A stretch of DNA of 35,706 nt. Origin: JBQCHF01 sp051953655 (GTDB lineage: Bacteria > Actinomycetota > Actinomycetes > Motilibacterales > Motilibacteraceae). The stretch lies in contig JBQCIO010000188.1 in the NCBI GenBank assembly GCA_051953655.1, forward strand, positions 1 through 35,706. Reading direction: 5' to 3'. Position numbers and translations under genes: made by a program. Position 1 is the stretch's first letter. Every line of letters begins with the position of its first letter. The notes below the pieces were generated by a model. It had not been told where the DNA came from. It made no database searches and worked only from the letters and a program-made list of their open reading frames with translations. This document shows positions 5,445 to 13,268 of the stretch, in pieces.

Positions 5445-7967
5445 TCAGACCGGCTCGTGCAGCGGCTCGTCCGTCCCCTGCACGTCGGGCCCGGCGCCGG
5501 GGGCGGCCTCCCACTGCCAGTTCCGCACCTCGGGCAGGTCCTCGCCGTGCTCGCGGACGTACTGCCGGTGCTCGATCAGCTTGTCCTGCAGCCGCTGGCG
5601 GGCGTAGGCGCCCCGGCCGCCCAGGGCGGGCAGCCGGTCGATGACGTCGATGGCGAGGTCGAAGCGGTCGAGCTCGTTCATCACCGTCATGTCGAACGGC
5701 GTGGTGGTCGTGCCCTCCTCCTTGTAGCCGCGCACGTGCAGGTCGTCGTGGTGGTGCCGGCGGTAGGTGAGCCGGTGGATCAGCCACGGGTAGCCGTGGT
5801 AAGCGAAGATCGTCGGCACGCCCGGGGGGAACAGCGCGTCGTACTCGTGGTCGGAGAGACCGTGCGGGTGCTCGCTGGCCGGCTGCAGCCGCATCAGGTC
5901 GACGACGTTGACGACCCTGACCCGCAGCTCGGGGAACTCGCGGCGCAGGATCTGCACCGCGGCCAGGGTCTCCATGGTCGGCACGTCGCCCGCGCACGCC
6001 ATGACGACGTCGGGGTCGCCACCCTGGTCGGTGCTCGCCCAGTCCCAGATGCCGATGCCCTTGGTGCAGTGCTTCACCGCGCCGTCCATCGACAGGTACT
6101 GCAGCGCCGGCTGCTTGCCGGCCACGATGACGTTCACGTACTGCCGGCTGCGCAGGCAGTGGTCGGCCACCGACAGCAGCGTGTTGGCGTCCGGTGGCAG
6201 GTAGACCCGGATGACGTCGGCCTTCTTGTTGACCACGTGGTCGATGAACCCCGGGTCCTGGTGGGAGAAACCGTTGTGGTCCTGCCGCCAGACGTGCGAG
6301 GTGAGCAGGTAGTTCAGCGACGCGATGGGCCGGCGCCAGCCGATGCCGTCGGTGGTCTTCAGCCACTTGGCGTGCTGGTTGAACATCGAGTCGACGATGT
6401 GGATGAACGCCTCGTAGCACGAGAAGAATCCGTGCCGGCCGGTGAGCAGGTAGCCCTCGAGCCAGCCCTGGCACGTGTGCTCGCTGAGGATCTCCATCAC
6501 CCGGCCGTCCGGTGCCAGGTGGTCGTCCTGCGGCGTGCGCCGCGCGGACCAGGTCCGGTCGGTCACCTCCATGAGGGCGCCCAGCCGGTTCGAGCTGTTC
6601 TCGTCCGGCGAGAACACCCGGAAGGTGCTCATGTTCCTGCGCATGACGTCGCGCAGGAAGTCGCCGAGCACGCGGGTCGCCTCCACCGCTCCGGTGCCCG
6701 GGCGGGTGACTGCCACGGCGTACTCGCGGAAGTCCGGCAGCCGCAGGTCCTTGAGCAGCAGCCCGCCGTTGGCGTGCGGGTTGGCGCTCATCCGCCGGTC
6801 GCCGCGCGGGTGCAGGTCGCGGATCTCCGGCACCGGCGCCCCGGTCTCGTCGAACAGCTCCTCCGGGCGGTAGCTGCGCAGCCACTGCTCGAGCAGCTCG
6901 CGGTGCTCGACGTTGCCGCGCACATCCGCGAAGGGCACCTGGTGAGAGCGGAAGGACCCCTCGGTCTGCAGGCCGTCCACGGTCTCCGGACCGGTCCAGC
7001 CCTTGGGGGAGCGCAGCACGATCATCGGCCAGCGCGGCCGGTCGTCACCGGAGAGGTCCTCCCCGCCCTCGCGGGCGCGGGCCTGGATGTCGGCGATCTG
7101 GTCCAGGCAGCGCTCCAGCGTGGCCGCGAACGCCTGGTGCATCTCGGTCGGGTCCGAGCCCTCCACCACGTAGGGCGTGTGGCCGTAGCCGCGCAGCAGC
7201 TCGTCGAGCTCGGTCGGGGTGATCCGGGCGAGGACCGTCGGGTTGGCGATCTTGAACCCGTTGAGGTGCAGGATCGGCAGCACCGCGCCGTCGCGGCGGG
7301 GGTCGACGAACTTGGTCGAGTGCCAGCTGGTGGCCAGCGGGCCGGTCTCCGCCTCGCCGTCGCCGACCACGGCCGCGACGACGAGGTCGGGGTTGTCGAA
7401 CGCTGCGCCGTAGGCGTGCGAGAGCGCGTAGCCCAGCTCGCCGCCCTCGTGGATGGACCCTGGGGTCTCCGGCGCCACGTGGCTGGGGATGCCGCCGGGG
7501 AAGGAGAACTGGCCGAACAGCCGCCGCATCCCGTCGAGGTCCTGGGAGACGTCGGGGTAGACCTCGCTGTAGGTCCCCTCCAGCCACGCCGAGGCCACCA
7601 GGCCGGGGCCGCCGTGGCCCGGCCCGATGACGTAGATCATGTCCAGGTCGCGAGCGGCGATCGCGCGGTTCAGGTGGGCGTAGACGAAGTTCAGCCCCGG
7701 CGTCGTGCCCCAGTGGCCGAGCAGCCGCGGCTTGACGTGCTCGGGCCGCAGCGGGTGGCGCAGCAGCGGGTTGTCCATGAGGTAGATCTGGCCGACCGAG
7801 AGGTAGTTCGCCGCCCGCCACCACGCGTCCAGCCGGCGCAGCTCGTCCGCGGCCAGCGTCTGCCCGGCGACGCTGCTCGCATGGCCGTTCGCCGCGCTCC
7901 CGGCCGTGCCGGCGGGCCCTGCGGTGCCCGTCGTGCCCGTGCCCGTCGTGCCCGTGCCCTCTGCCAT
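5445..7967 (-). CDS. xfp: xylulose-5-phosphate/fructose-6-phosphate phosphoketolase
   Basis: Phosphoketolase is a thiamine-diphosphate enzyme that cleaves xylulose 5-phosphate or fructose 6-phosphate with phosphate, giving acetyl phosphate plus glyceraldehyde 3-phosphate or erythrose 4-phosphate. At 840 residues it is close to family length. The family signature EGGELGYALSHAYGAAF lies at residues 174-190, and the ThDP/Mg2+ motif GDGEAETGP at 202-210. The C-terminal half carries the phosphoketolase-specific core with SEHTCQGWLEGYLLTGRHG and the SFSHQDPG-like NGFSHQDPGFIDHV segment. The ATG at 7967 has GGAGGGG (7972-7978, complement strand) 4 bases upstream. The first 25 residues are a low-complexity Gly/Thr stretch encoded by a 15-bp tandem repeat, and the conserved protein begins near residue 38. 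It is the first gene of a two-gene unit with ackA and divergent from rlmN. Confidence 0.97.
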   Translation of the reverse strand: MAEGTGTTGTGTTGTAGPAGTAGSAANGHASSVAGQTLAADELRRLDAWWRAANYLSVGQIYLMDNPLLRHPLRPEHVKPRLLGHWGTTPGLNFVYAHLNRAIAARDLDMIYVIGPGHGGPGLVASAWLEGTYSEVYPDVSQDLDGMRRLFGQFSFPGGIPSHVAPETPGSIHEGGELGYALSHAYGAAFDNPDLVVAAVVGDGEAETGPLATSWHSTKFVDPRRDGAVLPILHLNGFKIANPTVLARITPTELDELLRGYGHTPYVVEGSDPTEMHQAFAATLERCLDQIADIQARAREGGEDLSGDDRPRWPMIVLRSPKGWTGPETVDGLQTEGSFRSHQVPFADVRGNVEHRELLEQWLRSYRPEELFDETGAPVPEIRDLHPRGDRRMSANPHANGGLLLKDLRLPDFREYAVAVTRPGTGAVEATRVLGDFLRDVMRRNMSTFRVFSPDENSSNRLGALMEVTDRTWSARRTPQDDHLAPDGRVMEILSEHTCQGWLEGYLLTGRHGFFSCYEAFIHIVDSMFNQHAKWLKTTDGIGWRRPIASLNYLLTSHVWRQDHNGFSHQDPGFIDHVVNKKADVIRVYLPPDANTLLSVADHCLRSRQYVNVIVAGKQPALQYLSMDGAVKHCTKGIGIWDWASTDQGGDPDVVMACAGDVPTMETLAAVQILRREFPELRVRVVNVVDLMRLQPASEHPHGLSDHEYDALFPPGVPTIFAYHGYPWLIHRLTYRRHHHDDLHVRGYKEEGTTTTPFDMTVMNELDRFDLAIDVIDRLPALGGRGAYARQRLQDKLIEHRQYVREHGEDLPEVRNWQWEAAPGAGPDVQGTDEPLHEPV
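7924..7959 (-). repeat. 15-bp tandem repeat inside the 5' end of xfp
   Basis: On the + strand GTGCCCGTCGTGCCC occurs twice without mismatch (7924-7938 and 7939-7953), followed by a partial copy GTGCCC (7954-7959). It encodes the Gly/Thr run at the start of the phosphoketolase. The unit is five codons long, so gain or loss of copies would keep the reading frame. Confidence 0.9.
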
Positions 7968-7988
7968 CGTGCCCCTCCGCCTCGGCGC

Positions 7989-8000
7989 TCACCGTGGTGA
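7989..8000. promoter_or_regulatory. small inverted repeat in the xfp/rlmN divergent region
   Basis: TCACC-GT-GGTGA is a 5-bp inverted repeat with a 2-base spacer, 22 bases upstream of the xfp start. The divergent region 7968-8116 holds little else that stands out. It could be an operator for xfp, but an element this short may be chance. Confidence 0.25.
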
Positions 8001-8116
8001 AGGGCAGGGAAGCGTCCCCCGCCCGGGGCCCACCCTGCCAACTCCGCTCCGGCCGCACCAGCACCGCGACTGCCGCGACGGGGTCGCTGGCACCGGCGTG
8101 GGACGATAGAGCGGCC

Positions 8117-9217
8117 ATGCCTGCACCCGGAGAGCTCACCCTCGTCGCCCCGCGCCGCGCCAAGCCGCCGCGCCACCTCGCCGACCTCGCGCCCGCCGAG
8201 CGCCGGGCCGCCGTCGCCGAGCTGGGGGAGAAGCCGTTCCGCGCCGGGCAGCTGTCCACCCACTACTTCGGCCGGCTCGTCGACGACCCCGCCGCCATGA
8301 CCGACGTGCCCAAGGCCGCGCGCGACCGGCTGGTCGAGGCGCTGCTGCCGCCGATCATGACGCCGGTCCGCACCCAGGAGGCCGACGGCGGGACCACCCG
8401 CAAGACCCTGTGGCGGCTCTTCGACGGAGCGCTGGTCGAGTCGGTGCTCATGCGCTACCCGGACCGGGCCACCATGTGTGTCTCCAGCCAGGCCGGCTGC
8501 GGGATGAACTGCCCGTTCTGCGCCACCGGCCAGGCCGGGCTCACCCGCAACATGTCCACCGCCGAGATCGTCGAGCAGGTGGTGGCCGGCGCCCGCTCGC
8601 TGGCCCGCGGCGAGGTGCCCGGCGGCCCCGGCCGGGTCAGCAACGTGGTGTTCATGGGCATGGGCGAGCCGCTGGCCAACTACAAGGCGGTCGTCGGCGC
8701 GCTGCGCCGGCTCACCGACCCCGCCCCGGACGGGCTCGGCCTGTCCCAGCGCTCGATCACCGTGTCCACCGTCGGCCTGGTCCCGGCCATCGACCGGCTG
8801 GCCGCCGAGGGCCTGCACCCCACCCTCGCCGTCTCGCTGCACGCGCCGGACGACGAGCTGCGCGACGAGCTGGTGCCGATCAACACCCGGTTCAAGGTCG
8901 CCGAGGTGCTCGCGGCGGCGTGGCGGTACGTCGAGGCGACCGGTCGGCGTGCTTCCATCGAGTACGCACTGATCAGGGACGTCAACGACCAGGCGTGGCG
9001 AGCCGACCTGCTCGGCGAGCTGCTCTCGGGCCATCTCGTGCACGTCAACCTCATCCCGCTCAACCCCACCCCGGGGTCGCGGTGGACGGCCAGCCGTCCC
9101 GAGGCCGAGCGCGAGTTCGTCCGTCGGCTCCAGGCCCACGGCGTCGCGGTCACCGTCCGCGACACCCGCGGGCGGGAGATCGACGGCGCCTGCGGGCAGC
9201 TGGCGGCGGCGGAGTAG
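8117..9217 (+). CDS. rlmN: 23S rRNA (adenine2503-C2)/tRNA (adenine37-C2) methyltransferase RlmN
   Basis: RlmN is a radical SAM enzyme that methylates C2 of A2503 in 23S rRNA and of A37 in some tRNAs, tuning translation accuracy. The 366-residue product carries the iron-sulphur CxxxCxxC motif as Cys128, Cys132 and Cys135 in CGMNCPFC. The SAM-contact VVFMGMGEPLANY follows, then SVSTVGLVPAI-like and SLHAPDDELR segments, and the C-terminal GACGQL holding the methyl-carrying cysteine. The ATG at 8117 is chosen because the conserved N-terminal region starts shortly after it. An in-frame start at 7994 would add 41 residues that resemble nothing in the family. No Shine-Dalgarno is seen. GATAGA lies six bases upstream, so the mRNA may be leaderless. 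It follows the cdsA region in many actinobacteria; here the DedA and xfp-ackA genes intervene. Confidence 0.95.
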   Translation: MPAPGELTLVAPRRAKPPRHLADLAPAERRAAVAELGEKPFRAGQLSTHYFGRLVDDPAAMTDVPKAARDRLVEALLPPIMTPVRTQEADGGTTRKTLWRLFDGALVESVLMRYPDRATMCVSSQAGCGMNCPFCATGQAGLTRNMSTAEIVEQVVAGARSLARGEVPGGPGRVSNVVFMGMGEPLANYKAVVGALRRLTDPAPDGLGLSQRSITVSTVGLVPAIDRLAAEGLHPTLAVSLHAPDDELRDELVPINTRFKVAEVLAAAWRYVEATGRRASIEYALIRDVNDQAWRADLLGELLSGHLVHVNLIPLNPTPGSRWTASRPEAEREFVRRLQAHGVAVTVRDTRGREIDGACGQLAAAE

Positions 9218-9254
9218 CGGCGCGGCGCCGGTCGACGTCGCTCTCGGTGGCACG

Positions 9255-9272
9255 GCAGGTCGTGCAGGTCGT
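9255..9272 (+). repeat. two-copy 9-bp tandem repeat after rlmN
   Basis: GCAGGTCGT is repeated exactly (9255-9263, 9264-9272), followed by related GCAGTGGTC and GGCAGTCGG. It lies in the 97-base gap between rlmN and the DivIVA-motif gene, in which no terminator is obvious. Confidence 0.6.
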
Positions 9273-9314
9273 GCAGTGGTCGGCAGTCGGTCGGAGAGAG
9301 CAAGGGGCACCAGC

Positions 9315-10268
9315 GTGGCGCGCAACCGGGACCGCTTCCCGCGGGCGACGGGCATGAGCAAGGGCTACCGGCGCGAGCAGGTGGACGGCTGGCTCAACCG
9401 GGTCGAGACGGCCATGCGGCTCACCGACGGCATGCCCACCGTCTCCAGCGCGGAGGTGCGCCGGGTCGGCTTCGACCTGGTCCGCCGCGGCTACGACGTC
9501 GCCGCCGTCGACGCGCACCTGGACCGGCTCGAGGAGCTGGCGGTGGCCGCCGAGACCGAGGCCGAGGTCTCGGTGGGGCGTCTCGCCGACCCCGTCGCCG
9601 GCGTGCGGGACGCGGACCGGCTGGCCCACGAGCTGCAGGCGCCCGACGGCGAGCGCTTCGCCCACGCCCCGCTGCTCACCCGCGGCTACGACCCCCGCGA
9701 CGTCGACGCCTTCGTCGAGGAGGTGCTGCTGCCCGGCCTCACCGGGGCGGCGCCGCTGCCGGCCGCCGACCAGGTCCGCTCGGTCGTGTTCCGGGCCCGC
9801 CGCGGCGGCTACGACGAGGGCGCGGTGGACGACGCGCTCGACGCCGTCGTCGACCACCTGCTGCGCCGCGACCGGGTGGGGGCAGGCTTCGTACCCTCCT
9901 ACGCCGGCTCCGCTCCCGAGCCGGCGCTGCAGCGGCGTTCGCCCGAGCCGGCGCAGCCGTCGCCGGCGGCGCCCCGCGCGGTCGACCCGGACGACGCCTG
10001 GGCGGTCGACGGCTGGCTGCCCGAGCCGCACCGCGCCGCGCCGGTGTCTCCCTCCGGCCCCGCCGCCGCCGGCATCGACGCGGACGAGCAGCCGACGCAG
10101 GTCTGGCCCGGCGGGCTGCCCGTCCAGGCGGCGGGCGAGCCGGGGCGCGCCGACCGGGACGACTCAGCCGTCGCCCCCCTGGACGGGCGCGACGGGGACG
10201 ACGAGGCGACCAGCCGCGCGCGGTCGCCCCGGCGGACCAGCACGGGCACCGGGTGGCCGAGCAGCTGA
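9315..10268 (+). CDS. DivIVA-domain repeat protein
   Basis: This 317-residue protein contains four copies of the short DivIVA-type motif Gly-Tyr-(x)n-Val-Asp-x-x-(Leu/Val): GYRREQVDGWL (17-27), RGYDVAAVDAHLDRL (58-72), RGYDPRDVDAFVEEV (123-137) and GGYDEGAVDDALDAV (164-178). True DivIVA/Wag31 has one such N-terminal element followed by long coiled coils; here the coiled coil is absent and a Pro/Ala/Glu-rich disordered tail of about 130 residues follows. It resembles the actinobacterial DivIVA-repeat family, whose role is unknown to me; a link to polar growth or septation is inference only. The GTG at 9315 has AAGGGG (9302-9307) seven bases upstream. The frame opens further upstream, but those codons lack a ribosome site. 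It probably follows rlmN by read-through or has its own promoter. Confidence 0.8.
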   Translation: MARNRDRFPRATGMSKGYRREQVDGWLNRVETAMRLTDGMPTVSSAEVRRVGFDLVRRGYDVAAVDAHLDRLEELAVAAETEAEVSVGRLADPVAGVRDADRLAHELQAPDGERFAHAPLLTRGYDPRDVDAFVEEVLLPGLTGAAPLPAADQVRSVVFRARRGGYDEGAVDDALDAVVDHLLRRDRVGAGFVPSYAGSAPEPALQRRSPEPAQPSPAAPRAVDPDDAWAVDGWLPEPHRAAPVSPSGPAAAGIDADEQPTQVWPGGLPVQAAGEPGRADRDDSAVAPLDGRDGDDEATSRARSPRRTSTGTGWPSS

Positions 10269-10294
10269 CCGGCTGACGCCCGACCGCTCGACTC

Positions 10295-10310
10295 GCGCCC
10301 CTTTCGGCGC
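10295..10310 (+). terminator. weak hairpin after the DivIVA-motif gene
   Basis: GCGCC (10295-10299) pairs with GGCGC (10306-10310) around the loop CCTTTC, 26 bases after the stop codon. The stem is only 5 bp and no T run follows, so the termination role is doubtful. Confidence 0.25.
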
Positions 10311-10374
10311 AGCCTGAGCGCCACTTGTCGAGGACGGGCTCCCCAGCGGGTGCACGAGCGGGTTTGATGGCGGC

Positions 10375-12267
10375 ATGGGCGACTCCGGCACCTACCAGTC
10401 CACCTACCAGCGCAGCCTGTCCGACCCCGAGGGCTTCTGGCGCGAGGCGGCCGGCGCCGTCAGCTGGCGGCGCGAGCCCACCCGCATCCTGGACGACGCG
10501 GCCCCGCCCTTCTACCGCTGGTTCCCCGATGGGGTGCTCAACACCTGCGAGAACGCGGTGGACCGGCACGTCGCGGCCGGCCACGGCGACCGCCCCGCGC
10601 TGATCCACGACAGCGCCGTCACCGGGACCACCCGCAGCCTCACCTACGCGCAGCTGCGCGAGGAGGTGGCGGTGTTCGCCGGCGGGCTGGAGCGGCTCGG
10701 CGTGCAGCAGGGCGACCGGGTGATCATCTACATGCCGATGGTCCCGGAGGCCGTCGTCGCGATGCTCGCCTGCGCCCGGCTCGGGGCCGTCCACTCGGTC
10801 GTCTTCGGCGGGTTCGCCGCCGCCGAGCTCGCCCTGCGGGTCGACGACGCCCGCCCGCGCGTGGTCGTCGCCGCCTCCTGCGGCGTGGAGCCCGGGCGGG
10901 TGGTGGAGTACAAGCCGCTGCTGGACCGCGCGCTGGAGCTGTCCACCCACCGGCCCGACGCCGTCGTCGTGCTGCAGCGCCCGCAGGCCGCGGCCTCGAT
11001 GGTCGAGGGCCGCGACCACGACTGGCAGGACGTCGTGGCCGGCGCAGCACCGGTCGACCCGGTGCCGGTGCTGGCCACCGACCCGCTCTACGTGCTCTAC
11101 ACCTCGGGCACCACCGGCAAGCCCAAGGGCGTGGTCCGCGACAACGGCGGGCACGCGGTGGCGCTGGCCTGGTCGATGCAGAACGTCTTCGACGTCGGCC
11201 CGGGCGACGTGTGGTGGGCGGCCTCCGACGTCGGCTGGGTCGTCGGCCACAGCTACATCGTCTACGCGCCCCTGCTGGTGGGCGCCACGACGGTCATGTA
11301 CGAGGGAAAGCCGGTGGGGACCCCCGACGCCGGCGCGTTCTGGCGGGTCATCGCCGACCACCGGGTCAAGGGCCTGTTCACCGCGCCGACGGCGATCCGG
11401 GCCATCAAGAAGGAGGACCCGGAGGCCAAGCTGCTCGCCTCCTACGACACGTCGTCGCTGCGGACCCTGTTCCTGGCCGGCGAGCGGCTCGACCCCGACA
11501 CCTACCACTGGTCGGCCGACCGGCTCGGTGTCCCGGTCATCGACAACTGGTGGCAGACCGAGACCGGCTGGCCGATCGCGGCCAACCTGCGCGGCCTGGA
11601 GCCGATGCCGGTCAAGCCCGGCTCGCCCTCGGTGCCGGTGCCCGGCTTCGACGTCCGCGTCGTCGACGGATCCGGCGCGGACGTGCCGCCGGGACAGGAG
11701 GGCGCCATCGTCATCCGGCTGCCACTGCCCCCGGGCTGCCTGCCCACCCTGTGGGAGGACGACGAACGGTTCGTGGCCTCCTACCTGTCCGCGTTCCCGG
11801 GCAACTACCTCTCCGGGGACGGCGGCTACAAGGACGAGGACGGCTACCTCTACGTCATGGGCCGCACCGACGACGTCATCAACGTCGCCGGCCACCGGCT
11901 CTCCACCGGGTCGATGGAGGCGGTGGTCGCCTCGCACCCGGCGGTGGCCGAGTGCGCCGTCATCGGGGTGCACGACGACCTCAAGGGCCAGGTGCCCCGC
12001 GGCATGGTCGTGCTCAAGGCGGGCGTGGACGTCGACCCGGACCAGCTGGTCCAGGAGCTGGTGGCCAAGGTCCGCGACGAGATCGGCCCGGTCGCGGCGT
12101 TCAAGCACGTCGACGTCGTCCCGGCGCTGCCCAAGACCCGCTCGGGCAAGATCCTGCGCCGCTCCCTGCGCGCGATCGCGGAGGGGACCGAGGAGCCGGT
12201 GCCCTCCACCATCGAGGACGCCTCGGTGCTGGAGACGCTCCGGACCAGGCTGTCGTCGGGCAGCTGA
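10375..12267 (+). CDS. prpE: propionyl-CoA/acetyl-CoA synthetase (PrpE-like, AMP-forming)
   Basis: This adenylate-forming ligase activates a short-chain acid (propionate, perhaps acetate) with ATP and CoA through an acyl-AMP. Its 630 residues fit the PrpE/Acs group. The P-loop-like A3 motif YTSGTTGKPKG lies near residues 241-251. It is followed by VVRDNGGHAVAL, which is more PrpE-like than Acs-like. NWWQTETGWPI lies near 391, the hinge/GRTDDVINVAGHR region near 495-508, and the C-terminal catalytic lysine in SGKILRR near 591. PrpE is preferred over AcsA from these motifs, but substrate choice cannot be settled by eye. The ATG at 10375 has no Shine-Dalgarno. TTTGAT lies exactly six bases upstream, suggesting a leaderless mRNA. 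The gene appears monocistronic, 41 bases before the DinB-like gene. Confidence 0.88.
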   Translation: MGDSGTYQSTYQRSLSDPEGFWREAAGAVSWRREPTRILDDAAPPFYRWFPDGVLNTCENAVDRHVAAGHGDRPALIHDSAVTGTTRSLTYAQLREEVAVFAGGLERLGVQQGDRVIIYMPMVPEAVVAMLACARLGAVHSVVFGGFAAAELALRVDDARPRVVVAASCGVEPGRVVEYKPLLDRALELSTHRPDAVVVLQRPQAAASMVEGRDHDWQDVVAGAAPVDPVPVLATDPLYVLYTSGTTGKPKGVVRDNGGHAVALAWSMQNVFDVGPGDVWWAASDVGWVVGHSYIVYAPLLVGATTVMYEGKPVGTPDAGAFWRVIADHRVKGLFTAPTAIRAIKKEDPEAKLLASYDTSSLRTLFLAGERLDPDTYHWSADRLGVPVIDNWWQTETGWPIAANLRGLEPMPVKPGSPSVPVPGFDVRVVDGSGADVPPGQEGAIVIRLPLPPGCLPTLWEDDERFVASYLSAFPGNYLSGDGGYKDEDGYLYVMGRTDDVINVAGHRLSTGSMEAVVASHPAVAECAVIGVHDDLKGQVPRGMVVLKAGVDVDPDQLVQELVAKVRDEIGPVAAFKHVDVVPALPKTRSGKILRRSLRAIAEGTEEPVPSTIEDASVLETLRTRLSSGS

Positions 12268-12273
12268 ACCTGG

Positions 12274-12302
12274 TTGATCGCCGCACAGGCACAGGGCAGG
12301 CT
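12274..12302 (+). promoter_or_regulatory. candidate promoter of the DinB-like gene (leaderless)
   Basis: TTGATC (12274-12279), 17 bases, CAGGCT (12297-12302), then six bases to the GTG at 12309. With a -10 this close the transcript would begin at or next to the start codon. Matches to TTGACA and TATAAT are partial. Confidence 0.4.
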
Positions 12303-12308
12303 CGGCGG

Positions 12309-12824
12309 GTGCCGACCTACCCGCCCACCTTCGACCCCGACGTCGTCGAGGCCTCGCCCCGCGCCCAGCTCGAACGCTTCCTCGACGAGCACCGCGCCGC
12401 GTTGGTCGCGTGCCTGGACGGGCTGAGCGAGGAGCAGGCGCGCCGGCGGCTGGTCCCGTCCAAGACCACGCTGCTGGGGCTGGTGAAGCACGTGACCTTC
12501 GTGGAGAAGGTCTGGTTCGACGAGGCCGTCACCGGCCGCTCACGCGCGCAGATCGGCATCCCTGGGACGCCCGACGAGTCCTTCGACCTCGAGGACGGCG
12601 ACACCATCGAGTCGGTGCAGCGCGCCCACCGCGAGGCGTGCGAGGCCGCGCGGGCGGCGACCGCCACGCTGGGACTGGACGACCTGCTCCGCGGCAACCG
12701 CCGCGGCCCGCTCCCGCTGCAGTGGGTGTACCTCCACGTGCTGCGCGAGCTGGCCCAGCACTGCGGGCACGCCGACATCCTGCGCGAGCAGGTGCTGGCT
12801 GCGCCGCCGCTCAGGACGTCGTGA
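12309..12824 (+). CDS. DinB-family (DUF664-like) putative metal-dependent protein
   Basis: This 171-residue protein looks like the DinB/YfiT four-helix fold found in many actinobacterial proteins (DUF664). Some relatives are mycothiol- or bacillithiol-dependent S-transferases, many are of unknown role. Histidines that would build the metal triad are visible: one in LVKHVTFVEKVWF (about residues 58-70) and two in QHCGHADILRE near the C terminus. The N-terminal part contains a DEHRAALVACLDGLSEEQA helix. The GTG at 12309 is preferred because it starts just before the first predicted helix and has a promoter-like element spaced for a leaderless transcript; no Shine-Dalgarno is seen. Its last 14 bases overlap the end of the convergent split-barrel gene. 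The substrate is unknown. Confidence 0.75.
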   Translation: MPTYPPTFDPDVVEASPRAQLERFLDEHRAALVACLDGLSEEQARRRLVPSKTTLLGLVKHVTFVEKVWFDEAVTGRSRAQIGIPGTPDESFDLEDGDTIESVQRAHREACEAARAATATLGLDDLLRGNRRGPLPLQWVYLHVLRELAQHCGHADILREQVLAAPPLRTS

Positions 12825-13209
12825 CGCTGCCCAGCACCCGGTCGACGGCGATCTCGAGCACGACCCGCTGCGGGTTCTCCCGCGGCTGTCGGTAGCGCCG
12901 GGCGTAGCGCTGCTCGGCGTCGACGACGGACTCCCGGTCCTCCCGCACGGTGGCGATCCCCTCCAGGGCGAGCCAGCGCCGTCCGTCGACCTGGCACAGG
13001 ACCGCCCGACCGCCCTCGCGCGCGTGCCGGGCTTTGCGGCTGGCGCCGCTGGTGATGACGCGGGCCACCCCGGCCTCGTCGTCCCATGTGAAGCCGACCG
13101 GCACGACGTGGGGCGTGCCGTCCGGGCGCAGCGTGGTCAGCGTGGCCAGGTGCCGCTCGGTGAGGAACTCGAGGGCAGCCGGCGGCAGGGCTGAGGGGTC
13201 GAGGGACAC
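12811..13209 (-). CDS. PPOX-class F420/FMN-dependent split-barrel oxidoreductase
   Basis: This 132-residue protein matches the flavin/deazaflavin reductase split-barrel group that in actinobacteria often binds F420 (Rv1155-like family). The typical layout is present: an N-terminal FLTERHLATLTTLRPDGTPH with the conserved HVVPVGF strand, then RKARHAREGGRAVLCQVDGRRWLALEG, and a C-terminal YARRYRQPRENPQRVVLEI that marks this subgroup. The reaction is unknown; such proteins reduce small molecules or act as flavin sponges. The start codon is GTG at 13209; no Shine-Dalgarno is seen, and GATGAT lies six bases upstream, again fitting a leaderless mRNA. It is divergent from the CoA transferase gene (59-base gap) and overlaps the DinB-like gene tail to tail by 14 bases. 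Confidence 0.82.
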   Translation of the reverse strand: MSLDPSALPPAALEFLTERHLATLTTLRPDGTPHVVPVGFTWDDEAGVARVITSGASRKARHAREGGRAVLCQVDGRRWLALEGIATVREDRESVVDAEQRYARRYRQPRENPQRVVLEIAVDRVLGSVTTS

Positions 13210-13268
13210 GTCGCGATCATCGACGAGGCGGCGCGCCCCCGCACGTCGGCGATCACTACGCTGCCACG

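Noticed and set aside
5214..8000. Open frame of 928 codons on the + strand
   Set aside because: It is antisense to xfp and ackA, which are unmistakable. The translation is Val/Arg/Gly/Gln-rich without domains, as expected from the complementary frame of GC-rich genes.
9739..12108. Open frame of 789 codons on the - strand
   Set aside because: It runs antisense through the CoA synthetase gene and has no recognisable domain or ribosome site.
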